Below, one piece after another: positions 9,417 through 16,298 of a stretch of 41,578 nt of DNA (positions are counted from its first letter, which is position 1; each line of letters starts with the position of its first letter). The stretch spans positions 1-41,578 of the forward strand of contig JALHPN010000059.1 in assembly GCA_022842465.1 (NCBI GenBank), given 5' to 3'. The translations under genes and the position numbers were made by a program. The notes below the pieces were generated by a model that saw only the letters and a program-made list of their open reading frames with translations, made no database searches and was not told where the DNA came from. This DNA is from Polyangiaceae bacterium (lineage in GTDB: Bacteria; Myxococcota_A; Polyangia; Polyangiales; Polyangiaceae).

Positions 9417-9662
9417 GGCGGCGGAGGAGCGGAGGTCCTCGCGCCTCGGTTGGGCGCGTTCTGCCAGGCTGCGGGGGTCGTTTCGGCGGGTCCTCCAAGC
9501 CCGAGCCGGAACATTCGACCTGCGGGGGAGAGGCGGGGCGGGTGGGGAGTGGCGACGTGGTGACGCGGCTCGGGCGGTCGGACCCTCGTCACGGAGTTCC
9601 AAGCATCAGGAGTCAGGGCCCGCGCCTGACCGAGGCGCGAGGACCTCCGCTCCTCCGCCGCC
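9417..9662. repeat. Long nested inverted repeat in non-coding DNA
   Basis: Bases 9417-9450 are the perfect reverse complement of 9629-9662 (34 bp). With two mismatches the arms extend to 9417-9458 and 9621-9662 (42 bp). The 162-bp interior holds a second inverted pair, 9499-9508 against 9565-9574 (10 bp, GCCCGAGCCG). No convincing gene lies here; the reading frames across it are low-complexity Arg/Pro-rich shadows. It could be a cruciform, a structured RNA, or a small non-autonomous palindromic element. I see no obvious target-site duplication. Confidence 0.8.
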
Positions 9663-9881
9663 TGTGCGGTTCGTCGAGGTCGGGTTCGAGTTCTCTCCTC
9701 TCTTCGCGCGCCAGCGCGTTCGCCGAAGGCGAGTGGGGGAGGCTCGCGACCGGGAGCGAGTCTTCGAGCGGGAGGTCGTGAGGGGGACGAAGTCCCCACG
9801 AGACAAAGGCACGAAGGACGGACGACACGGAGCGACCTGATAGGCCACCCGAGAAGCCCCTTCGCCGGCAGCACGCCCCCC
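9663..9881. other. Non-coding stretch with small hairpins before yebC
   Basis: No supportable gene is present. There is a compact hairpin at 9783-9797 (GGGGAC-gaa-GTCCCC) and an imperfect 9-bp pair CTCGCGACC/GGTCGTGAG around 9751-9780. Together with the inverted repeat to the left, the whole 9394-9881 gap could encode a structured RNA, but I see no promoter or terminator that would prove it. Confidence 0.4.
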
Positions 9882-9890
9882 TGCTAGCGT
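9882..9890 (+). promoter_or_regulatory. Extended -10 box of yebC, nearly leaderless
   Basis: TGC-TAGCGT ends 10 nt before the ATG at 9901, so transcription should begin within a few bases of the start codon. The intervening GTCGTCCGTC contains no Shine-Dalgarno sequence. A weak TTCGCC lies 18 bp upstream. Confidence 0.5.
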
Positions 9891-9900
9891 GTCGTCCGTC

Positions 9901-10647
9901 ATGAGCGGGCATTCGAAATGGGCGACGATCAAACACAAGAAGGGCGCCGTCGATGCGAAGCGCGGCAAGCTCTTCACGAAGCTGATCAAGGAGCTCACCG
10001 TCGCGGCGCGGCTCGGGGGCGGTGATCCGTCGGGCAACGCGCGGCTCCGCAAGGCCATCGCGGATGCGAAGGCGCAGTCGATGCCGGGCGACACGATCAA
10101 GAACGCGGTCAAGCGGGGTACGGGCGAGATCGAGGCGCCGGCGTACGAAGAGGTCGTCTACGAGGGCACGGGGCCCGGCGGAACGCTGTTCCTCGTCGAG
10201 GGGCAGACGGACAACCGGAACCGCACGGTCGCCGAGCTGCGGAAGATCTTCGAGCGGCACAACGGGGTCCTCGGCGCGGCCGGGACCGCGGCGTGGGCGT
10301 TCGAGCGGAAGGGCATCATCCAGCTCGACAAGCCGGTCGCCACGGAGGACCAGCTGATGGAGGTCGCGGTGGGGGCCGGCGCGGACGACTACACGGACGA
10401 GGGCGAGCTCTGGTCGCTCACGACCCCGCCAGACGCTCTCTCGACGGTGCTCGACGCGCTCGAGGCCGCGAAGATCCCGACGAAGCACTCGCAGCTCGCT
10501 TTCCTGCCGAAGACGAAGAAGCCGGTGTCGGGGCGGGATGCCGAGGTCCTCCTGAACCTCGCCGACACCCTCGATGATCACGACGACGTCGCGTACGTCT
10601 ACGCCGACTTCGACATCTCCGACGAGGAGATGGCGAAGCTCGCGTGA
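9901..10647 (+). CDS. yebC: YebC/PmpR family protein
   Basis: The N-terminus MSGHSKWATIKHKKGAVDAKRGKLF is the family signature, followed by KELTVAARLGGGDPSGNARLRKAI and the MPGDTIKNAVKRGTGE segment. The 248-residue length matches the family's three-domain fold. YebC proteins were first described as DNA-binding regulators (PmpR); more recent work also links them to relief of ribosome stalling at proline-rich stretches, as for mitochondrial TACO1. I chose the ATG at 9901 because the family begins exactly there, although an in-frame GTG at 9889 would add four residues. The stop overlaps the GTG of ruvC (GTGA), a neighbourhood seen in many bacteria. Confidence 0.97.
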   Translation: MSGHSKWATIKHKKGAVDAKRGKLFTKLIKELTVAARLGGGDPSGNARLRKAIADAKAQSMPGDTIKNAVKRGTGEIEAPAYEEVVYEGTGPGGTLFLVEGQTDNRNRTVAELRKIFERHNGVLGAAGTAAWAFERKGIIQLDKPVATEDQLMEVAVGAGADDYTDEGELWSLTTPPDALSTVLDALEAAKIPTKHSQLAFLPKTKKPVSGRDAEVLLNLADTLDDHDDVAYVYADFDISDEEMAKLA

Positions 10648-11192
10648 CGACCACGTCCGCCACGCAAGGCATCGTCTGCCTCGGGCTCGACCCCGGCACG
10701 CGCAACTTCGGCTGGGGCGTCGTCCGGAAGATCGGGACGCGCCTCCTCCACGTCGCGCACGGCATCATCGCGGTCGAGAGCGTGGGCGCGCTGTGCGATC
10801 GCCTCGTCGCGATCGAGGCCGGGCTGGTCGAGGTCGTGCGCGCGCACGATCCCGACGAGGCGAGCATCGAGTCGCTCTTCTTCGCGAAGGACGCGCAGGC
10901 GGCGGCGAAGCTCGGTCATGCGCGCGGCGTCGCGATGCTGGTCTGCGCGCGGGCCGGCGTCGCCCCCTTCGAGTACGCCCCGGCCCGCGTGAAGCGGACC
11001 GTGACGGGGGCTGGCCGGGCGGACAAGGCTCAGGTCGCCCAGATGGTGCGCGTCATCCTCGGGCTCCGGGAAGCGCCGCGGGCGGACGCCGCGGACGCGC
11101 TCGCCATCGCGCTCACCCACCTCCAGGGACGGGCCTTCGGGGCGCCGGTGGCACGAACCGGAGCCGGGGCGCGGCTCAAGTCCGCGACATGA
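10644..11192 (+). CDS. ruvC: Holliday junction endonuclease RuvC
   Basis: This is the resolvase that cuts four-way junctions during recombination, normally with the RuvAB motor. The acidic active-site residues of the RNase H fold are all visible: D16 in LGLDPGTRNFG, E76 in IESLFF, and D147 and D150 in RADAADALAIA. At 182 residues the length is typical. The GTG start at 10644 overlaps the yebC stop by 4 nt and leaves a short extension before the first beta strand. Genes for RuvA and RuvB do not follow, as they do in many genomes, and must be elsewhere. The C-terminal ~15 residues are basic. Confidence 0.96.
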   Translation: MTTTSATQGIVCLGLDPGTRNFGWGVVRKIGTRLLHVAHGIIAVESVGALCDRLVAIEAGLVEVVRAHDPDEASIESLFFAKDAQAAAKLGHARGVAMLVCARAGVAPFEYAPARVKRTVTGAGRADKAQVAQMVRVILGLREAPRADAADALAIALTHLQGRAFGAPVARTGAGARLKSAT

Positions 11193-11228
11193 CACGACTC
11201 GCCGGGCTCGACGAAGGTGAGCCGGCAG

Positions 11229-11238
11229 GCAATATTGC
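11229..11238. promoter_or_regulatory. AT-rich palindrome upstream of lolA
   Basis: GCAATATTGC is a perfect 10-bp palindrome and the only AT-rich patch in the 90-bp ruvC-lolA gap. It may form part of a lolA promoter or operator; this is inference from position only. Confidence 0.3.
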
Positions 11239-11293
11239 GCCCTCCCCGTCCGTCCAAGTACACAGCACCCCTCGCCTGGAGATGAATTTCCCG

Positions 11294-11986
11294 ATGCGCC
11301 GCCTTCCGAAGCTCGTCCTTGCCGCCATGGTCGCCCTCTCGCTCCCGTTCGCCGGGGCCGCCGAGAGCCAGGCCCAGGGCACGGCCAAGGCGGCGCCCGC
11401 CGCGCAGACGGCCGCGGTCGTCACCAAGGTGCAGGACTTCTACGACAAGACCCAGACCTTCGAGAGCGACTTCGAGCAGGAGTTCGTGATCAAGGCGCAC
11501 GGCACGACGAAGAAGTCGAAGGGCCAGGTCGCCTTCTCGAAGCCGGGGAAGATGGATTGGATCTACCAGGACCCCGCGGGCAACCGCGTCGTCTCGGACG
11601 GGACGATCCTCCGCGTCTACGAGGCGGCGAACAAGCAGATGTACGAGCAGAACGTGCAGAAGTCGCAGTACCCGGCGGCGCTCGCGTTCCTCACCGGCAC
11701 GGGCACGCTCTCCGGAGCCTTCAACTTCGAGCTCTACGACGGCGCGGTCATGAACTTCGCCGGCGGGCAGGTCCTCGTCGGGACGCCGAAGACGCCGACG
11801 CCCGCGTACCAGAAGGTCCTCTTCTACGTCGACACGCAGACCTCGCAGGTGCGCCGCGTGCTCATCGTCGACGGTCAGTCGAACCGCAACCGCTTCGACT
11901 TCGTGAACCCGAAGGTCAACGTCCCGATGAAGGACGAGCGCTTCAAGTTCGTGCCGCCCGCCGGCACCCAAGTCATCAAACCCTGA
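11294..11986 (+). CDS. lolA: Outer-membrane lipoprotein carrier protein LolA
   Basis: The product is a periplasmic chaperone that takes lipoproteins from the LolCDE complex to the outer membrane. After a signal peptide (MRRLPKLVLAAMVALSLPFAGAA, cut near AESQAQ) come family features: VQDFYDKTQTFESDFEQEFV, then KSKGQVAFSKPGKMDWIYQDP, the segment that forms the open beta-barrel in known LolA structures. I prefer the ATG at 11294 because GGAG at 11278-11281 lies 12 nt before it; the alternative ATG at 11282 directly abuts GGAG and would add four residues. It stands alone behind ruvC. The abundance of lipoproteins in this window fits the need for such a carrier. Confidence 0.9.
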   Translation: MRRLPKLVLAAMVALSLPFAGAAESQAQGTAKAAPAAQTAAVVTKVQDFYDKTQTFESDFEQEFVIKAHGTTKKSKGQVAFSKPGKMDWIYQDPAGNRVVSDGTILRVYEAANKQMYEQNVQKSQYPAALAFLTGTGTLSGAFNFELYDGAVMNFAGGQVLVGTPKTPTPAYQKVLFYVDTQTSQVRRVLIVDGQSNRNRFDFVNPKVNVPMKDERFKFVPPAGTQVIKP

Positions 11987-12027
11987 CGGTGGGGGCAGGA
12001 GCGCCCGATCCCGGCGCGCTGCCGGTG

Positions 12028-12033
12028 TAGAGT
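12028..12033 (+). promoter_or_regulatory. -10-like box of the zinc-ribbon/methyltransferase operon
   Basis: TG-TAGAGT ends 8 nt before the ATG at 12042, which implies a leaderless or nearly leaderless message. The spacer GGGGCGCG has no recognisable GGAG. Confidence 0.4.
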
Positions 12034-12041
12034 GGGGCGCG

Positions 12042-12755
12042 ATGGGGGCGGCGGAGAAGACGTGTCCGGCGTGTGGGGCGGAGGCCGTCGTGGACGGGGT
12101 CTGCGGCCGGTGCGGATACGCGCAGGGAGAGGCGCATCGGTGCCCGCACTGCAAGGCCGTGGCGCGGATCGAGGGGAAGGGGCCCGGCGTGTGGGTCTGC
12201 GCGGTCTGTGGGGGGCCGCGCATGCCGGGCGGGCTCGGCGGGAGCGCGGCGGTGAAGGCGCTGGCGGAGGAGAGGGCGGCGCACGCGGAGGCGACGAAGA
12301 AGCGGCTGGGGGCGTGGGCGTGGGGGGTCTTCGCGGTCGTCGCGACGCTGGCGGTGGCGCTCGCGTGGCCGGCGGCGCTGGTGGGGAAGATCCTCGCGCT
12401 GGCGATCGCGATCGGGCCGGCGCTCCTGGCGGTGCGCGCGGGCGGGGCGGTCGCGAAGAGCGCGAAGGAGGCGGACGAGGCGCACGAGCGGGCGCTGCTC
12501 GCCGCGGCGCAGGCGCTGGCGGCGGCGAAGGAGGGGGGCATCACCGCGGCGGAGCTCGGGGCGCGGCTCGAGATGCCCGAAGAGCGCGCCGATGCGCTCC
12601 TCACGCAGCTCGCCGTCCACGATCGGACGCGGATCGACGTGGGGGACGACGCCGAGGTGCGCTACAGCGTGGCGCCCGAGATCCGGGTGGGCGAGCTCCT
12701 CGACGAGGAGGAGGCCGCGTCCGAGGACGTTGGAGAGAAGAAGGCGGTCCGATGA
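12042..12755 (+). CDS. Double zinc-ribbon membrane protein
   Basis: The 237-residue product opens with two treble-clef or zinc-ribbon-like modules: C8-C11/C21-C24 and C34-C37/C53-C56, each a CxxC pair. A helical linker follows, then two hydrophobic segments at about residues 91-128 (WAWGVFAVVATLAVALAWPA and ILALAIAIGPALLAV). The C-terminal cytosolic part is predicted to be helical (ITAAELGARLEMPEERADALLTQLAVHDR), resembling a winged-helix-like segment, and ends in an acidic tail. I do not recognise a named family. The stop overlaps the start of the methyltransferase (GATGA), so the two are probably co-translated, though no functional link is evident. Confidence 0.85.
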   Translation: MGAAEKTCPACGAEAVVDGVCGRCGYAQGEAHRCPHCKAVARIEGKGPGVWVCAVCGGPRMPGGLGGSAAVKALAEERAAHAEATKKRLGAWAWGVFAVVATLAVALAWPAALVGKILALAIAIGPALLAVRAGGAVAKSAKEADEAHERALLAAAQALAAAKEGGITAAELGARLEMPEERADALLTQLAVHDRTRIDVGDDAEVRYSVAPEIRVGELLDEEEAASEDVGEKKAVR

Positions 12756-14044
12756 TCGAGCCCGGGAAGAAGCGGCGAGCGCTCACGAACGTCGGCGGCG
12801 CGATCGAGGTCCAGGGAGATCCGGAGGAGGCCGCCGCCCTCGCGCGCGCGGTCGACGTCGAGCCCGAGGCCGCGGAGGACGCCGAGGATCGCGCCCACGT
12901 GCACGGCTTCCACGCCTACCCTGCCCGCGCGCACCCGGTCACGGTGCGCCGCCTCGTCGAGGCGTTCGCGCCGCCCGGGGGGGTCGTCCTCGATCCGTTC
13001 TGCGGATCGGGGACCGTGCTCGTCGAGGCGATGCTCGCCGGGCGCGACGCGATCGGGACCGATCTCAATCCTCTCGCCGTGATGCTCGCGCGCGCGAAGA
13101 CGTTCGCGCGATCGCCGGAGAAGAGCGCCTCGCTCGTCACGGCCGCGCGCGCGGTCGCCGAGCACGCCGACGCGCGCCGGAAGGCCAAGTCGGGGGCGGT
13201 GAAGCGCCTCCCGCCGGAGGACGTCGCGCTCTTCGCGCCGCACGTGCTCCTCGAGCTCGACTCGATCCGCCACGGGATCAAGAAGGCGCCCCCGGAGCAT
13301 CGCCCGGAGCTCGGCCTCGTGCTGTCCGCGATCCTCGTGAAGGTGAGCCAGAAGCGCGGGGACACGTCGGGGGACGTCGTGGCGAAGCGGATCGCGGCGG
13401 GCTACCCGGCGCGCTTGTTCGTGAAGAAGGCGGAGGAGCTCGCCGCGCGCTACGACGCGTTCGCAGAGCTCCTCGCGAAGGAGTCGACGGATCGCGCAGT
13501 GGATCCATCGCGCGTGAGGAGCCCGCGCGCGCGCGTGTTCCTCGACGACGCGACGAGGCTCGAGCACGTCGACCGCGGGACGATCGACGCCGTCGTCACG
13601 TCGCCGCCCTACGTCGCCACGTACGACTACCTCGAGCACCACGCGCTGCGGCTGCGCTGGCTCGGTCTCGACGCGACGCCGCTCGCGGACGGCGAGATCG
13701 GGTCGCGCCGGAAGTACGCGCACGCGGCCCCCGAGCAAGCCCTCCGCGCCTGGGAGCGCGAGCTCGAGCGCTTCCTCCGCTCCGTGGCGCGCGTCACGAA
13801 GCCGGGCGCGAACGTCGTCCTCCTCATGGCAGACTCCGCGGTCTCGGGCGGGCCGCGCGGCGAGACCGCGGCGCTCCGCGCGGACGAGATCGTGGCCGAC
13901 GTGGCCTCCGCGATCGGCACCCTCCATCCGGTCGCATGCGCGTCGCAGGCGCGGCCGCATTTCCACGGCGCCAGCATGGCCGCGTTCGGGTCGAAGCCGC
14001 GGGCGGAACATGCGATCTTGCTGCGCAGGGCGACGGAGCGCTAA
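12752..14044 (+). CDS. Solitary DNA methyltransferase (N4-cytosine/N6-adenine type, SPPY)
   Basis: This S-adenosylmethionine-dependent amino-methyltransferase has motif I as LDPFCGSGT starting at D81 and motif IV as SPPY at residues 284-287. SPPY is most often found in N4-cytosine enzymes. The HGFHAYPARAHP segment near residue 55 is a recurrent feature of a subgroup of these enzymes that act on DNA or, in TRM11-like relatives, RNA. Motif I precedes motif IV by about 200 residues, an alpha-like order with the presumed recognition domain between. At 430 residues the length is reasonable. No restriction endonuclease is nearby, so I infer an orphan regulatory or protective methylase. The start overlaps the previous stop by 4 nt. 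Confidence 0.88.
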   Translation: MIEPGKKRRALTNVGGAIEVQGDPEEAAALARAVDVEPEAAEDAEDRAHVHGFHAYPARAHPVTVRRLVEAFAPPGGVVLDPFCGSGTVLVEAMLAGRDAIGTDLNPLAVMLARAKTFARSPEKSASLVTAARAVAEHADARRKAKSGAVKRLPPEDVALFAPHVLLELDSIRHGIKKAPPEHRPELGLVLSAILVKVSQKRGDTSGDVVAKRIAAGYPARLFVKKAEELAARYDAFAELLAKESTDRAVDPSRVRSPRARVFLDDATRLEHVDRGTIDAVVTSPPYVATYDYLEHHALRLRWLGLDATPLADGEIGSRRKYAHAAPEQALRAWERELERFLRSVARVTKPGANVVLLMADSAVSGGPRGETAALRADEIVADVASAIGTLHPVACASQARPHFHGASMAAFGSKPRAEHAILLRRATER

Positions 14045-14057
14045 GAAGACACCACCC

Positions 14058-14369
14058 ATGGCCACGGTCCTCTTCGAGTCCTGTGACGGCAAGCGGCGCA
14101 TCACGGTCGAGGCGCCGAACGGCGCAGCTCTCGCCGACCTCTGCGACGACCACGAGGCGCCCATCCCGTTCTCCTGCCGGAGCGCGAGCTGCGCGACGTG
14201 CCACATCGAGGTGCTCGAGGGGCAGGATCAGCTGCTCCCGCCCGAGGACGAAGAGCTCGACGTGCTCGACGCGATCAGCTCGCAGGCCCCGCGCTACCGC
14301 CTCGCGTGCTGCGCGAAGGCCAAGCCGGGCCCCGCGAAGATCCACGTCAAAGCCCAGAACGAGTACTGA
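14058..14369 (+). CDS. 2Fe-2S ferredoxin
   Basis: This small (103-residue) electron carrier of the plant/adrenodoxin fold has cluster ligands C40, C45 and C48 in SCRSASCATCH and a fourth Cys at C84 (RLACC). The CxxxxCxxC spacing and the EDEELDVLD acidic helix fit the family. It begins 13 nt after the methyltransferase stop, with AAGAAG as a weak ribosome site, so it may be co-transcribed with it. The redox partners are not encoded nearby. The additional C85 next to the ligand Cys is common in this family. Confidence 0.93.
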   Translation: MATVLFESCDGKRRITVEAPNGAALADLCDDHEAPIPFSCRSASCATCHIEVLEGQDQLLPPEDEELDVLDAISSQAPRYRLACCAKAKPGPAKIHVKAQNEY

Positions 14370-14460
14370 TCTCCGCCCGACGCGGCGGCGGCCGTCCCGC
14401 GACGCCGAAAGGCTCGCGAAGGCGCACACTTGCGCGCAATCGGCGCGGGTCGGCTTGCAC

Positions 14461-14475
14461 TAGTATCCAACACTA
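14461..14475 (+). promoter_or_regulatory. Candidate -10/operator palindrome of the TrmB-type regulator
   Basis: TAGTAT-CCA-ACACTA is an imperfect 15-bp palindrome (5 of 6 pairs) in a notably AT-rich patch immediately before the ATG at 14481. Its left half can serve as a -10 box. The overlap of promoter and palindrome would suit autoregulation by the regulator encoded downstream; this is inference. Confidence 0.4.
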
Positions 14476-14480
14476 CTAAC

Positions 14481-15365
14481 ATGCGTCGCGTGAGCCGAAC
14501 CACGCGTCAACGAGGCGTCGAGGCGCTGACCGAGCTCGGGTTCACCGGGCTCGAGGCAGAGGTCTATGCGGTGCTCGTCGAGATCGCGCCCGTGACCGCG
14601 TACCGCGTCGCGAACGTCCTCGGGAAGGCCGCCGCGAACGTCTACAAGGCCGTCGAGTCTCTGGCGCAGAAGGGCGCCGTGCTCGTGGACGACGGCGCGA
14701 GCCGGCTTCTCCGGGCCGTGCCTCCGTCCGAGCTGCTCGCGCGCGTCGAGCGCGAGCAGCGGCGCGCACGAGAGCAGGCCGAGCGCGCGCTCGAGCGCCT
14801 CCGCCGCCCCGAAGCGGACGATCGGGTCTACCGCCTGGAGACTCGCGAGCAGGTCATGGAGCGCGCAGAGACGATGCTGCGCGACGCGCGGCAGCTCGCG
14901 TGCGTCGACGCGTTCCCGGAGCCGCTCGCGGAGCTCCGCGGGGCCATCGACGAGGCGGTGGGCCGGAAGGTCCGTGTGCTGATTCAGGCCTACGAGCCCG
15001 TCGACGTGCCCGGCGCGCGCGTCGTCGTCGCCCCGCGCGGACAAGAGCTCCGCGCCGCGTGGCCGGCGCAGTGGCTCAACGTCGTCTGCGACGCGCGCGA
15101 GCACATGATCTCGCTCCTGCGCTCCGGCGGCGGCGAGGTCGTCCAGGCGATCTGGACCGGCAGCGCCTACCTCTCCGTCATCTACTACAGCGGCCTCGTC
15201 GCCGAGCTCGAGCGGAGCGCCCTGGTCGCGCGCATCACCGAAGGCGCCTCCCGCGCGCGTCTCGAAGAGGAGATCGCGTACTGGCGCCAGACGTCGACGT
15301 CGACGTCGAGCGAGCCGCTCGCAGGCGTCGCCGCGCTGAAGGCGCGCCTGTCCGACCCGACCTGA
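14481..15365 (+). CDS. TrmB-family transcriptional regulator
   Basis: The 294-residue product begins with a winged helix-turn-helix (about residues 10-80: LGFTGLEAEVYAVLVEIAPVTAY, then ANVYKAVESLAQKGAV), the TrmB arrangement. A charged helical linker (about 85-125) follows, then a phospholipase-D-like ligand-sensing domain. TrmB proteins, best known from archaea, sense sugars or other small molecules and regulate transporter genes. It lies 24 nt upstream of an ABC ATPase and in the same direction, so it is the likely regulator of that transporter. A GACGTC triplet repeat near 15290-15307 encodes a short Ser/Thr run and is not otherwise notable. Confidence 0.85.
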   Translation: MRRVSRTTRQRGVEALTELGFTGLEAEVYAVLVEIAPVTAYRVANVLGKAAANVYKAVESLAQKGAVLVDDGASRLLRAVPPSELLARVEREQRRAREQAERALERLRRPEADDRVYRLETREQVMERAETMLRDARQLACVDAFPEPLAELRGAIDEAVGRKVRVLIQAYEPVDVPGARVVVAPRGQELRAAWPAQWLNVVCDAREHMISLLRSGGGEVVQAIWTGSAYLSVIYYSGLVAELERSALVARITEGASRARLEEEIAYWRQTSTSTSSEPLAGVAALKARLSDPT

Positions 15366-15389
15366 TCCCAGCCGTCCGAGGAGATGTCC

Positions 15390-16298
15390 ATGCTTCGTCT
15401 GCGAAGAGTGACCAAGGTGTTCCCGGGGCCCTTCACGGCGCTCGACGGCGTCGATCTCGAGATCGGGCCGGGCATGTTCGGCCTCCTCGGCGCGAACGGC
15501 GCCGGCAAGTCGACGCTGATGAAGATCGTCTGCGGCCTGCTCGCGCCGACGACCGGCTCGGTCACGCTCGACGACGTCGATGTCGTTCGCGAGCCCGAGC
15601 GCCTTCGCGGAGCCCTCGGGTACCTGCCGCAGGACTTCGGCTTCTATCCGGGCCTCACCGGACGCGAGATGCTCGAGCACCTGCTGTGCCTGAAGGGTCT
15701 CGGTCGTGGGCGGTCGATCCGCGCGCTCGCCGACGAGCTGCTCGTGACCGTGAACCTCGCGTCCGCGGCCGACAGGCGCGTCGAGGGGTACTCCGGCGGC
15801 ATGCGCCAGCGCCTCGGGCTCGCCCAGGCGATCGCCGGTAGCCCGCGCTTGCTCGTCCTCGACGAGCCCACCGCAGGCCTCGATCCCGAGGAACGGCAGC
15901 GCATCCACGGTGTCCTCGCCGATCTCGCCCGAGAGCGCATCGTCTTGCTCTCGACGCACCTCGTGGAGGACGTCGCGGTCCTCTGTCCGCGCTTCGCCGT
16001 CCTCCGCGCCGGCGAGCTCGTGACGGTCGCGACGCCCGAGGACGCCATCGCGACGCTCGACGGGCACCTCTTCGAGGGGCCCGCCGACGAAGGAGCGACG
16101 CAGGATCCGGCGTTCGTCACGACCCGCACCTTGCTCACGTCGGGGAAGCGGCGCGCGCGCCTCTACCGCGTCGCCGCGGGCGCTGCACCGCCGGCCACCT
16201 ACGCGCCCGTGACGCCATCGCTGGAGGACGTGTTCTTCCTCGTCGTCCGCGGCGATCTGCACCTCGGCGCGCGCGCCGGCAGCCGAGCGGCGGCGTGA
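15390..16298 (+). CDS. ABC transporter ATP-binding protein
   Basis: The nucleotide-binding subunit contains Walker A GANGAGKST (about residues 35-43), a Q-loop in GYLPQDFGFYP, signature YSGGMRQR, Walker B RLLVLDEPTAGLD and the switch His in LLSTHL. The C-terminal ~80 residues (GHLFEGPADEG to EDVFFLVV) form the extension typical of ABC-2 export ATPases. I chose the ATG at 15390 because GGAG at 15380-15383 sits 6 nt before it; an ATG at 15384 would add two residues but overlaps the ribosome site. The stop overlaps the GTG of the permease gene (GTGA), so ATPase and permease are coupled. The substrate is unknown. Confidence 0.93.
   Translation: MLRLRRVTKVFPGPFTALDGVDLEIGPGMFGLLGANGAGKSTLMKIVCGLLAPTTGSVTLDDVDVVREPERLRGALGYLPQDFGFYPGLTGREMLEHLLCLKGLGRGRSIRALADELLVTVNLASAADRRVEGYSGGMRQRLGLAQAIAGSPRLLVLDEPTAGLDPEERQRIHGVLADLARERIVLLSTHLVEDVAVLCPRFAVLRAGELVTVATPEDAIATLDGHLFEGPADEGATQDPAFVTTRTLLTSGKRRARLYRVAAGAAPPATYAPVTPSLEDVFFLVVRGDLHLGARAGSRAAA

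Noticed and set aside
9394..9881. Possible small genes in the gap before yebC
   Set aside because: Several frames exist, but all are Arg/Pro/Gly-rich products of inverted-repeat and GC-rich DNA without ribosome sites or signal sequences.
15290..15307. Three tandem GACGTC units at the end of the TrmB-type gene
   Set aside because: They lie inside the coding frame and encode a short Ser/Thr run; too short to be a meaningful repeat element.
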